From positions 78,706,706 through 78,770,705 of the forward strand of contig OZ024934.1 in NCBI GenBank assembly GCA_964017235.1: 64,000 bases of DNA, read 5' to 3'. The position numbers were made by a program, and so were the translations under genes. This DNA is from Sabellastarte sp. h YS-2021 (lineage: Eukaryota; Annelida; Polychaeta; Sabellida; Sabellidae). Within the stretch, counting starts at the first letter, position 1. Every line of letters begins with the position of its first letter. Below, piece by piece: positions 49,165 through 58,558 of this stretch. The notes under the pieces are model-generated. The model was not told the DNA's origin and did no database searches. It was given only the letters and a program-made list of their open reading frames with translations.

Positions 49165-51324
49165 ATGTCTCTCCATCAAGCAAACAAAGACAAACCGAGA
49201 GCTCAGAAATGCCGCCATTTTTGCTTCAGTTTTGATACTCATAATTTCTGCCCTACCTGTAGGGAGGCTGGCAAGGGAGATGACCCCTGTGTCACTTTTG
49301 AAACACCCTGCCATATTTGCACGTCTCTCACTGATGAACAATTGCAAAAAATTCAAAACAGGAAGCGGTACTTAAAAAAGCAAAAAGCGGAAACTAGTTC
49401 CAAAGATGAACTAGATCTCTTGGGTGAAGGCGATGGGGACTCTTTTACTGGTTCTAATGCAGACCTTGAGAGTGCTGCCGATAACCTCTTTACCTCACCC
49501 CCCCGTCCTCAACCTCTCGCCTTCAGTTGTTTATCACTAAAGACCCCAGCAAAAGCTGTTCCACCCACCCCAGGTACTGTTTTACAAAACAAAATTCAAA
49601 GAAATCTAGAGAAATCCCTGGGTGATTCCTTAAATATACATATCCAGCAGCAAATGGGTTCCTTCCAGGCATCCATGTTAGAAGCATTTCAATCACTCCG
49701 AGAGGAGTTGGCAGTTAAAAAGCCTGCCGAGGTTGATCCCTCGCCTCATGCTTCAAAAGCTGGTCCATCCAGCAAGTCTGCTGCTCATCTGGACCTACCC
49801 CCTCCGAGGTCAAGTACTAATGCACAGTCCGAGGCAATGGATGTGGACGTTGGTCCAGCACTCCCTCCTCGACTAGTACTTAACCAAACTTCCTCGGATC
49901 AGTACGTTGCCCCTTCTGAAGCTATACCGAAGGATTCCTCGTACTCACACAAAAAACAAAGCCACAGGCAAACAGTAGCACCGAGCTCTGCCTCGGATCA
50001 ACTGGATGAGGATTCCGACGAACCTCGGATCCATCCTAGACCTAAGAAACACTCTGACAAGAGCAAGCATAAATCTAGGTCCAGATATGTGTCATCTTCA
50101 GAGGAAGATCACTCCCCTGTGGCCAGACACAGGTCTTCTAAGCCCTCTAGGGCTCAGCCCTCAGGCGCAGCTTCTGATCAAGACCTCCCACAACATGATC
50201 CAGACCCCCCTTATTATAGGGAAGTAGCCCTGTCTGACATTCCCTCCCAATACTCTGAAGAGGTAGACACCTTCAGGCGCATTCTTTCTCTCCCTGACCC
50301 CAGGGACTCTATGCCTAGGTCGTCAACTTCAGTGTTGGGTCTGGATGACGAAAAAGGCCGTCAAGAGCTCAGACCTAGAGGTCCTTCCTCTATCTTACCA
50401 CTTAGCTCAGTTATCAAGGACGCCTTTGATAAATTTCAACATGATTTCAAAGCTGCCAATTTATCTGAGGGAAAATATGTCAAGCCTCCTCCATCCACTT
50501 CTAAGTGGTATAAGGTTGGACAGCCCACTTTTCAAGACAAAATCCAGGAGTTGAATACAGACTTTGCCAAGATCTGTATTACTCCTAGACCTCCTGGGGC
50601 ACCAGTAGCCAAAGTCCCTATGCCAGTCCTTAAGGAGCTGGAACATCAGGCTAGACAGAATATTTCAACCCTCAATTTCACCGCTGCCTTTGCCAAAACC
50701 TCTTCTTCTTGCAATGCTTCCTTGGAAAAGTGCCAACTTAGCATCAAGTCAACTGTCAAGAAGATAAAGTCTCAGATCCAGAAAGGTGCCAATCCTGAGA
50801 AAGCAGCAAAGCGCGGATATGAGGAAGTTGCTGAGTACTTGGATTTTTGGAACAAGACGGTTCTTGTTCAACATAGAGCTCTTACCTGTCTCAGCAAATC
50901 GCTAGCCCATATTCTCCAGAGGGAATTATATTCTATGGCTAATACCGGCTTGCTTAGGCGCGAAGCCGAAATGACTCTATTGCATCCCCAGCTAGGGGAA
51001 ACGAGACGCCAAGAACTAAGGAACTCGTCCTTCTGGGACTCCTCCTTGTTCGAGTCTCAACTTGTTAAGGAAGGTGAGGACTTCCTTCTCAAAAAAGGCA
51101 CCTCAAAAGATTCTCAGGGTTTTGCACCCTACCAGAATAAGCCCTTTCGTGGCCCCCACAAGAAAAGAGGCTCCTACAGGAAACGCCCCTATGGGGACAA
51201 TACCTCTCAAAGCAGTAACCAATCCTTTCCCTCGGGAAGAGGAAAATCCAACTTCAGAGGCTCCAGGGGTCGTTTTCGACCCCACAATAGGGGAAGGGGG
51301 CGTGGAAACCCCCCTTCACAATGA
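49165..51324 (+). CDS. DIRS Gag of D
   Basis: 719 aa from ATG 49165 (MSLHQANKDK). The ATG directly follows TTTTATTGCGTTAA, the terminal sequence of the other families. N-terminal Cys/His motif: KCRHFCFSFDTHNFC, CREAGKGDDPCV, CHIC. A Ser/Pro-rich linker, then a conserved core (YREVALSDIPSQYSEEVDTF, SKWYKVGQPTF, RREAEMTLLHPQLG) and an RG-rich tail (FRGSRGRFRPHNRGRGRG). Ends SQ-TGA-C. Probably the structural, RNA-binding protein. It is the reference used here to read the damage in C. Confidence 0.88.
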   Translation: MSLHQANKDKPRAQKCRHFCFSFDTHNFCPTCREAGKGDDPCVTFETPCHICTSLTDEQLQKIQNRKRYLKKQKAETSSKDELDLLGEGDGDSFTGSNADLESAADNLFTSPPRPQPLAFSCLSLKTPAKAVPPTPGTVLQNKIQRNLEKSLGDSLNIHIQQQMGSFQASMLEAFQSLREELAVKKPAEVDPSPHASKAGPSSKSAAHLDLPPPRSSTNAQSEAMDVDVGPALPPRLVLNQTSSDQYVAPSEAIPKDSSYSHKKQSHRQTVAPSSASDQLDEDSDEPRIHPRPKKHSDKSKHKSRSRYVSSSEEDHSPVARHRSSKPSRAQPSGAASDQDLPQHDPDPPYYREVALSDIPSQYSEEVDTFRRILSLPDPRDSMPRSSTSVLGLDDEKGRQELRPRGPSSILPLSSVIKDAFDKFQHDFKAANLSEGKYVKPPPSTSKWYKVGQPTFQDKIQELNTDFAKICITPRPPGAPVAKVPMPVLKELEHQARQNISTLNFTAAFAKTSSSCNASLEKCQLSIKSTVKKIKSQIQKGANPEKAAKRGYEEVAEYLDFWNKTVLVQHRALTCLSKSLAHILQRELYSMANTGLLRREAEMTLLHPQLGETRRQELRNSSFWDSSLFESQLVKEGEDFLLKKGTSKDSQGFAPYQNKPFRGPHKKRGSYRKRPYGDNTSQSSNQSFPSGRGKSNFRGSRGRFRPHNRGRGRGNPPSQ

Positions 51325-53380
51325 CTCCTCCAAAGCCTCATTCAGTCCACCAGTAGGAAGTCGCCTCCGTTCTTTCAAGAGAGACTGGCTAACAAACAAA
51401 TGTTCTCAAAACGTGTTAAACATTATCACCAATGGCTACGTTCTGCCATTCCGTTCAAAGCCAAACTTGATCAGATTTCCTCTGATTCTATCAGAGTACA
51501 AGGCCCAACAAAAAGACCAAGCCTTGGCCACTTGTATCCAGTCTCTCTTGTCAAAGAACGCCATCGAAAGGGTGGAAAACGTAAAATCTCTCGGGTTTTA
51601 CAGTCGCCTGTTCCTAGTACCCAAGCCTCACCAAAGGTGGAGGCCAGTCATAGACTTAAGCAGGCTCAACACTTTTCTACATGTAGAAAAGTTCAAAATG
51701 GAAACCCCGGAGTCCATCCGGACTTCCCTGGTCCCAGGGGAGTGGGTATCGTCGATAGACCTGTCGGACGCATACCTTCACATCCCCATCCATCCAAACT
51801 CAAGGAAGTACCTAAGGTTTTGCTACAAGGCCCAGGTGTTCCAGTTCACCTCCCTACCTTTCGGACTGGCCACAGCCCCCCAGGTCTTTACGATGATCGT
51901 AAAGGAAGTGAAACTAATGGCCCTCTCAAGAGGACTCAGAATTTACCAATACCTGGACGACTGGCTGATCAGGTCCCAGTCCCAGGAGGAATCTCAAAGG
52001 GACACACAGGCAGTGGTAGACCTAACCCAATCCTTGGGTTGGATGATCAACCAGGAAAAATCAGAACTGAAACCTACTCAGGTGTTTTCGTTCGTGGGCT
52101 ACGAATACCACCTAGATTCAGCCCTTGTAAGACCCACTCACGAGAGATGGCTCAAACTTCAGGATTTGATCCTACGACTCAAGTCAAAACGTGTTTTGAC
52201 TGCAAGATGTTTGATGTCTCTAATTGGGTTGCTAGCCTCAATGGAGAAAATGGTCCCGGAGGGACGCCTTCACATGAGGCCCTTTCAGTTTCATCTCAAG
52301 GAGCACTGGAGATATCCTCAGTCGCTGGACAACCTCCTTCCTTGGACAGAAGCCATTGTAGCCCACCTAAATTGGTGGCAAAACCCCTCAAATGTGATGA
52401 AAGGCGCAGACCTTCATCCCAAGGACCACAGTATCCAACTCTTTACCGACGCCTCAAACGAAGGTTGGGGCGCTCACTTAGATCAAAATTCTACAAAAGG
52501 GCTGTGGTCAGAGCGAGAAAAAAGGCTACACATAAATGTCCTAGAATTGAAGGCGGTCTCCCTGGCCCTTCGAGACTTCAAGGACCAGTGCCAGAATCAA
52601 ATAGTGTTAGTTGCGACGGACAACTCAACAGTGGTAGCCTACATCAACAAGCAGGGGGGAACTCACTCAGCAGAGATGTGCGCTCTCCTGTGGAAAATCA
52701 TGACCTGGTGCCATCACTACCATATAACATTGAAAGCCAGGCACATTCCAGGGTGTCTGAATGTGATGGCCGACCTCCTATCCAGGTCCAACCAAGTGCA
52801 GTCAACAGAATGGTCTCTGCACCCTCAGGTCTTCAAGCAAATCTGCCGAAAGTGGTTCACCCCTCATGTAGACTTATTCGCCACTCACCTGAATCACAAA
52901 CTCCCTCTATATGTGTCTCCTATCCCAGACCCAAGGGCCTGGAACATAGGTGCTCTGAACATAAACTGGACCAACCTCACGGCCTACGCCTACCCTCCTA
53001 CGGCTCTCCTTCACAAGGTGATCCAAAAGATCAAGCAATGCCATTGCCTGATCATCGTGATAGCCCCAGGCTGGCCAGGGATGCCCTGGTTTTGGGACCT
53101 AGTGCAGCTCTCAACAGAGATCCCTCTACAACTCCCAGTGTCAACGACCCTACTCAAACAGTCCCACAACTATGTGTTCCACAACAATCCACAACAGCTG
53201 AACCTCCACGCCTGGTGTCTAGGAGCGGACAACTCCAAGAACAAGGCTTCTCTGTGGAGGTGGCAGAGAGAATTGCTGCCCCTCAGCGGTCATCAACAAG
53301 GACCATCTACAAGTCAAAGTGGGCCCTATTTGAAAAATGGTGCAGAGAAAATTCGGTGGATTTCTCCACTCCATCTGTGA
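51062..53380 (+). CDS. DIRS RT-RNase H-MT-like protein of D
   Basis: Open in the +1 frame relative to gag and overlapping its last 260 bp; the frame's first codon is TTG, so the start is unclear. RT: WRPVIDLSRLN, SSIDLSDAYLHIP, SLPFGLATAP, YLDDWL (51950-51964). RNase H: FTDASNEGWGAHL, LELKAV, ATDNSTVVAYINKQGG, HIPGCLNVMADLLSR. MT-like: VDLFATHLNHKLPLYVSPIP, AYAYPPTALL, APGWPGMPWFWD. All catalytic motifs are present. No internal stop. Confidence 0.88.
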   Translation: MLRKVRTSFSKKAPQKILRVLHPTRISPFVAPTRKEAPTGNAPMGTIPLKAVTNPFPREEENPTSEAPGVVFDPTIGEGGVETPLHNDSSKASFSPPVGSRLRSFKRDWLTNKCSQNVLNIITNGYVLPFRSKPNLIRFPLILSEYKAQQKDQALATCIQSLLSKNAIERVENVKSLGFYSRLFLVPKPHQRWRPVIDLSRLNTFLHVEKFKMETPESIRTSLVPGEWVSSIDLSDAYLHIPIHPNSRKYLRFCYKAQVFQFTSLPFGLATAPQVFTMIVKEVKLMALSRGLRIYQYLDDWLIRSQSQEESQRDTQAVVDLTQSLGWMINQEKSELKPTQVFSFVGYEYHLDSALVRPTHERWLKLQDLILRLKSKRVLTARCLMSLIGLLASMEKMVPEGRLHMRPFQFHLKEHWRYPQSLDNLLPWTEAIVAHLNWWQNPSNVMKGADLHPKDHSIQLFTDASNEGWGAHLDQNSTKGLWSEREKRLHINVLELKAVSLALRDFKDQCQNQIVLVATDNSTVVAYINKQGGTHSAEMCALLWKIMTWCHHYHITLKARHIPGCLNVMADLLSRSNQVQSTEWSLHPQVFKQICRKWFTPHVDLFATHLNHKLPLYVSPIPDPRAWNIGALNINWTNLTAYAYPPTALLHKVIQKIKQCHCLIIVIAPGWPGMPWFWDLVQLSTEIPLQLPVSTTLLKQSHNYVFHNNPQQLNLHAWCLGADNSKNKASLWRWQRELLPLSGHQQGPSTSQSGPYLKNGAEKIRWISPLHL

Positions 53381-54376
53381 AACAAATCTCAGATTTTTTC
53401 ATGTACCTGTACCAAGACCTAAACAGGCGCCCCTCGACCATTGATGGTTACAGGACTGCAATCGTTGACACTTTGGGCCCAAAGGCCCAACACATTGTGC
53501 ACAATGCAGACCTTCATAGGTTACTCTCCAGTTTTCACAGGGATCGTCCTAAAAGTTCCAGAAATTTACCCCAAGTGGAACCTTTCTGTTGTCCTTAACG
53601 AGCTCACCAAAGCACCATTTGAGCCCATGAAAGACTCAGACCTCAAACATCTTACTCTCAAAACTGCTTTCTTGCTAGCCTTGGCCTCCGGCAAGCGCCG
53701 CAGCGAAATCCATGCCTGGGTCGCTAACAAAGTAGCTAATTTAGGCCAATGGGAAAAGGTAGCCTTGTTCCCTTCTGATGATTTCATAGCCAAAAACCAA
53801 CTAGCAAGAGAAGGTTCTCAAAGTGTGTCACCAGTGACTATCCCTGCTTTGACTACCATTGTAGATAGACAGTTTAAGGAAGACAGGACCCTGTGTCCCG
53901 TGCGGGCCCTGAGGTTCTATTTGGACCGAACTAAAGACCTGAGAGGGTCTCGTTCTCTCCTTTTCATCTCCTTTAAGAAAGGACATACCTCAGACATCAG
54001 ACCCGCTACACTCTCCTCATGGTTGAAACAAACCATTCTACTTTGTTACAAACCAGCAGATCAACAAGCCTTGGACTTGGTCCAAGTCAAAGCGCATGAC
54101 ATCCGGGCCTTCGCGGCCTCTAAGGCCTTTTACGGTGGAGTATCGGTGGACCAAATCATGCAAGCCTGTCACTGGAAAGCTCACAACACATTCACAAATT
54201 TTTACCTAAAAGACCTTACTTGGTCGGACACCGACAACAATATGTATCTGGGACCCGTAGTGGCGGCACAACAAGTCCTAGATCCTTCCCCTCAGACCAG
54301 TTGTCCTCGGAAAGAAAAAAGGGGGGGGGGCACATCCGCTACAACCAAGTCTTCAGGAGTCTCTCCCAGGATCTAG
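51325..54376 (+). pseudogene. DIRS tyrosine recombinase frame of D, one frameshift
   Basis: The gag frame is open from just after the gag TGA to 53598 across the RT region. Near 53570 D has TTACCCCAAG where C has TTACCCAAG; the extra C moves the frame, which then continues to 54376. The recombinase domain carries SGKRRSEIHAW, HDIRAFAASKAF and CHWKAHNTFTNFYLKD with the catalytic Arg, His/Arg and Tyr all preserved, so the single base is the only visible lesion. A homopolymer change of this kind could also be a sequence error. No cysteine-rich block follows gag here. Confidence 0.82.
54321..54330 (+). repeat. G10 tract inside the recombinase C-terminus of D
   Basis: G10 after AAAGAAAAAA. C has G12. 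The tract lies inside the recombinase frame and so sets its C-terminal tail. Confidence 0.9.
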
Positions 54377-54653
54377 GTATTCCTTTACCTTCAAGATGTT
54401 ACGGGTAAGGTCATTTTATTTTTTAATTATCAGGTAATTTTTATTAAGGACTTAGTCAGTTGTCGTTAATCTCATATTTCAGGTTAAAAATTTCATGAGA
54501 TGCCCGACCACTGGGTTGGTCAGTCACACGTGAAGGTCTAATAGGGACCCTTAGACCTCGAAGTGAGCACCGCTGCACTTCCGTCCTACTACCAAACATC
54601 TGGACAGTTTTAGCACTGTCCCTTTTTTACTCAGGTTTTCGGCTCGTTACAGG

Positions 54654-54672
54654 CCCGATCTTCGGGATCGGG
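54654..54672 (+). terminator. Conserved 3' hairpin of D
   Basis: Same hairpin as 41322-41340 in C, again framed by TTACAG and CTGTAA. Confidence 0.4.
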
Positions 54673-54795
54673 GCTCTGTAAAAGGGACTCAGACTGGCAT
54701 TTCTGGCACTATTCTGTATATATTAATTCAAATCTTAGAAAAAAATTACATATCTTCCAGTCTCAGCTGTAATCCCGCCACCGGGCGGTTGAATT

Positions 54796-54896
54796 CAGCA
54801 TTAAGTCCCACATGGTAAGCTATTGTAGCGTAACAAATTGAAAATTTTAATTACTTAAATGTAGCTTTTATAAGCTACAAGCTTACCATGTGGGAA
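54796..54896 (+). repeat. Internal complementary region of D
   Basis: Inverse of both termini joined; the junction reads GCGTAACAAATTGAAAATT, slightly different from C (TAATAAAATTG). Confidence 0.88.
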
Positions 54897-54960
54897 TTAG
54901 GAGAGTCCCACCCTGCCTCCCCGCTGTTTACAGCTGAGGGGTAGGTTTAATAAAAAATTT

Positions 54961-55151
54961 CAACGAGAAAGTAGGGCGATTGGTCAGAAGTTATCACGTG
55001 ACGACAACTACCAGTATATCCGGTGGCTAACAAGAACGATCTTTTTTTCTAAGACGTTGGCCCCGGGTGTGGCAACCCGAGAACAGCATTAAGTCCCACA
55101 TGGTAAGCTTGTAGCTTATAAAAGCTACATTTAAGTAATTAAAATTTTCAA
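54961..55151 (-). repeat. Right inverted terminal repeat of D
   Basis: Inverse of 48774-48939, with the E-box at 54994-55001 and outer end AGTAATTAAAATTTTCAA. Confidence 0.92.
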
Positions 55152-56167
55152 ATTAATGTCGTAGTAAGTGTAAACCTTAGGAACAGAATTATATTATGTT
55201 TCCTGCTGTGTCACTTAGTTATGTGATATCTTGTGAAGGTGATTCACATTATATAATTTAGTGTTCAAATATAAACCATGTTGAAATTATATGTTATCTT
55301 GACTTTAGACTAGTAGGCCAGAAGATAATGAAGTTGTATCGATGTCAACTTGAAGCTGTTCTTTTCTAAAAAAATCCAGTGCTCAAAAATTTTGCTGAAG
55401 TTATTGCTCCCTGATGTAACTATGTGGAGAAAAACCAATGTTTTAAGTGGATGAGAAAATTTTGAAATTCATCACTAGAAACACCCCTTAAAATGAAGCA
55501 ACAACAAAATCCACAGAAGTTCTACAGCAAATGGATGGTATAAAATGTCTCAATATAATATATTTTAGTGAATAATATCCCATTCCTGATATTTTACATA
55601 CATTATTATGGTAAAATTTCACACACTTGTTACTTTATAATTGATTTTTTTTGGATGTTAAATATTTATATCAAAATGAAAACCGAACAGTACAGGGACA
55701 TATAAAACATGTTAAATAAAAGACATACCTCAACATTGAACTAGATTGTATGGGTATGAATTCTCCAAATATGTTTTTTGATTTCATTTCTTACATTACA
55801 GTTTTCTGAAAAGTTTAATATCTATGGCAGAATATCACAATACATACCAATACATACTTCGCTATTTCAATATCTCCTCATGGCTTGATAAATGATCATG
55901 CCAGTGTGTCTCTATGTTCAGTTGAGGCAAAATTGCCCTTTTTTGGTAGTTTAGGGTTCTCGATGGCACATTGGCGACACCTTACTCTTATAGGCATTAG
56001 GGGGTTTATAGGGGATTATATCTTAACCAGAGCTTGGATGTGTGATATTTGGCAAATGGTCGACTGAACATCCATGTTGTACAATATGGTAATCTTGATA
56101 GAAAAATCTACACCTATCATATTTAGTCCAAAATTAAGTTACTGTTCATAATATAACTAATATATTT
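55152..56167 (+). other. Spacer between DIRS D and E, no feature seen
   Basis: About 1 kb of A+T-rich host sequence. Nothing recognised. Confidence 0.6.
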
Positions 56168-56365
56168 TTTTATTGCGTTAATATATCTTACCTAGTGGAC
56201 CAGTGCATTTGTCCGGCGCGCAGCCGGTCCCGCCAAACGTTAGACAAAAACGTCCTGAGCTGGGCTCTGGCCGGGACCGGTAGTGTACTCCTCATTCGCC
56301 AGGTGTCGTGACTGCACCCAGCTCCCCTACTGCGCGTGCGCGCGCATGCGTACTTCCTCTTTTTG
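56168..56365 (+). repeat. Left inverted terminal repeat of E
   Basis: Begins TTTTATTGCGTTAATATATC and pairs with 62284-62505. Confidence 0.93.
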
Positions 56366-56373
56366 TTTGGCGC
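56329..56373 (+). promoter_or_regulatory. Possible NRF1-like, ETS-like and E2F-like sites of E
   Basis: TGCGCGTGCGCGCGCATGCG, then ACTTCCTC, then TTTGGCGC at 56366-56373. No CRE palindrome. Same layout as fragment G. Function is inferred. Confidence 0.38.
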
Positions 56374-56479
56374 CATAGTGTGTTAGCGGATAAATTTCAG
56401 TAAAATAAACTTTGAATTATATTATTGATTTGCAAACGTGTTAGAAGAAAAGCTTTGGATATTGCAAAATATATTTATC

Positions 56480-58558
56480 ATGGCATCACCAGGACAGAGG
56501 CGTGGTAGTTGTGGCCATGTTATGGCAGGGTTTGACCTACATAAAAAGTGTGCCCGCTGCAGGGACAAAAAGGTGGGAGATGACCCTTGTGTCAAAGGTC
56601 AGGATTGTGATTTGTGTGATAAACTGTCTGATTCTCAGAAAGGTATGTTAGCAACTCCACAATATCAAATACGAAAAGACAAAAAAGCAGGGATTTTAAT
56701 TTCTCCCAGTAAAGTTACTGTTGTGGGTCCGGTGGAGGACCAAGATGAAGTTGAGATGTCTCCGGTCACTGCGCATGCGCAGGGACGGATGGTTACCGGT
56801 ACCTTCCCGGTTTCTGACCAGGCAAGCACAGGAGACTTTGTCTCCCGTCAGGATTTTGAACTATTAAATAATCAATTGGAGGAAAAATTCGCCCGTTTTG
56901 AGGCTCTCCTTACTAGAACCAACATATTTTCCACTCCAAAGATGCCTGTTCCTACGGGTCAAGCCCATATCTCTGATACGCCTTTTATCAATCCCTCTCC
57001 TGATCCCAGAGCCACCGGTTCGGTGAGGCCTCCGGATCAGGACGTAGAGGATTCTGCTACTTCTGTTAAAAAACAGAAAGGAAAATCAAAGCATAAGAAG
57101 TCTGTCAAACCGGCCGCTGCTGCCGGTTCTGCAAGTCAGGTTGCTAGGGACCCTATTCCTCCCAAGACAGTGGTACCCGGTCCGGGTTTACAAGTTCTTG
57201 GTGAACCGGAGGAAACTGTGCCTGCTATCACCAGTGTCTCTTCCTTAGGGTCCTCCTCTCAACCGGTTATTACCGGTCCACAGTATACCAGTACTTCTGC
57301 TTCCTTTGCACCGGATAGTTTCACTCAGCCGGATCCGGCTCTGTCAGACGGGGAACCCCTTCCGGACCGGTCAGATAAGGAATCTGGTGAGGAGGGTGAA
57401 CTTTCAGATACGGAAATCAATGAGAAAAACGAGGAAATGAATTACAGAGAAACGGTCCGGTCGGTCCGTTCCTTTCTTGGCTGGTCTCACATACCAGATT
57501 TTGAGGCTTCAGCAAGTGATGCAGACAACCGTTCTGACAACCCTTGGAAAGGAAAACATCCTCGTCGCTCGGGCAAAGTTTCAGTGGAGTTACCAGCTGA
57601 CGACTGGCTTTGCTACAAAATGGAAAAACTGAACACTCGTGTTGCAGAAGGTTACCCTTCTCGTTCCCAAGAAGCCGCAGGTCTGAAACAAGACCAGTTT
57701 GTCAGAACACCCAAAAGCCAGGCAAAGTGGTATACACAGTCACGACTCAAACAGGATATAAATCAAAGACCTGGACGTACAATCTTTGGCTGGTCGGGTT
57801 CCGAAGCACGCCTGAACTCTCAATTCTCCCGTATTGCCAAGACTTCCTCATATCCATCTTCAGGACCAGCATCTAGGCCTATCCCTCAGGAGACTCTTAG
57901 AAGGTGGGAGCAATGTGCTAAGGAAGGCTCTTTGATTACCAATCACGCAGCAGGATTCAACAGGTGCGTTAGTGAAATTCAGGACAAAATGAATCAACAT
58001 ATTTCATTTTTAAACGCTACCATTGTTCAGGGCAAGGCCCCTAAGGAGGTCACCGACGCCATCAAGGACTTGAAAGACTTGTCAGCTTTCCACAGTAGTG
58101 TTTCTGTTGCCTTAGGTACTGCCTTCCAGCACCTCGCAGACAGCTTATTTGTTCAGCTAGCCAACTTCATTTTGTTGAGGAGAGATTCTTATCTCGAGTA
58201 CGTTAAACCAGGCCTGAAACCTGATACCTGGAATAAACTACGAAATGCTCCTCTGTTCACTTACGGGCTATTCCCGGATGATGTACTGGCAGTAGCGGAG
58301 CAGGATATTCAAAAGTATGAGTCAAACAAGAGTGCTACTGGTCCCGGCCCGGGCACATATCAGCACTCAAAGAAGCATCAATTCCGGTACCAACCATATG
58401 AAAAGAAAGAGAGTCGTCAATCCGGCTTCTCCTCTTCCCAAACTCAACAACCTTGGAGGCAATTCTCAGGCAGAGGCAGGGGTAGGGGTCGTGGTAGAGG
58501 TGGATCTGGCTCTACATACTACTCCAAGCCTGCCCGTGGTACCAAACCATATAAATGA
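56480..58558 (+). CDS. DIRS Gag of E
   Basis: 692 aa from ATG 56480 (MASPGQRRGS); upstream codons in frame are not counted because A, E and G agree on this start. N-terminal motif CGHVMAGFDLHKKCARCRDK, GDDPCV, CDLC with all cysteines kept. A Ser/Pro-rich linker, an acidic stretch (DKESGEEGELSDTE), the core (FLGWSHIPDFE, GYPSRSQEAAG, RRDSYLEYVKPGLKPDTW) and an RG-rich tail (FSGRGRGRGRGRGGSGS). It ends PYK-TGA-C. Probable role: packaging RNA in the replication particle. Confidence 0.9.
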   Translation: MASPGQRRGSCGHVMAGFDLHKKCARCRDKKVGDDPCVKGQDCDLCDKLSDSQKGMLATPQYQIRKDKKAGILISPSKVTVVGPVEDQDEVEMSPVTAHAQGRMVTGTFPVSDQASTGDFVSRQDFELLNNQLEEKFARFEALLTRTNIFSTPKMPVPTGQAHISDTPFINPSPDPRATGSVRPPDQDVEDSATSVKKQKGKSKHKKSVKPAAAAGSASQVARDPIPPKTVVPGPGLQVLGEPEETVPAITSVSSLGSSSQPVITGPQYTSTSASFAPDSFTQPDPALSDGEPLPDRSDKESGEEGELSDTEINEKNEEMNYRETVRSVRSFLGWSHIPDFEASASDADNRSDNPWKGKHPRRSGKVSVELPADDWLCYKMEKLNTRVAEGYPSRSQEAAGLKQDQFVRTPKSQAKWYTQSRLKQDINQRPGRTIFGWSGSEARLNSQFSRIAKTSSYPSSGPASRPIPQETLRRWEQCAKEGSLITNHAAGFNRCVSEIQDKMNQHISFLNATIVQGKAPKEVTDAIKDLKDLSAFHSSVSVALGTAFQHLADSLFVQLANFILLRRDSYLEYVKPGLKPDTWNKLRNAPLFTYGLFPDDVLAVAEQDIQKYESNKSATGPGPGTYQHSKKHQFRYQPYEKKESRQSGFSSSQTQQPWRQFSGRGRGRGRGRGGSGSTYYSKPARGTKPYK

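Larger units (their letters stand above)
48774..55151 (+). mobile_element. DIRS-type retrotransposon D, full length
   Basis: About 6.4 kb; both ITRs nearly identical (one difference near 48860), an internal complementary region, gag and RT open, recombinase broken by one base. Flanks AAATTTATA and ATTAATGTCG with no target duplication. It differs from the A/B/E families in its ITRs, in lacking the cysteine-rich segment after gag, and in having the G tract inside the recombinase C-terminus. Confidence 0.93.

Noticed and set aside
55885-56067. 60-codon ORF between D and E
   Set aside because: Short, A+T-rich surroundings, no similarity recognised.
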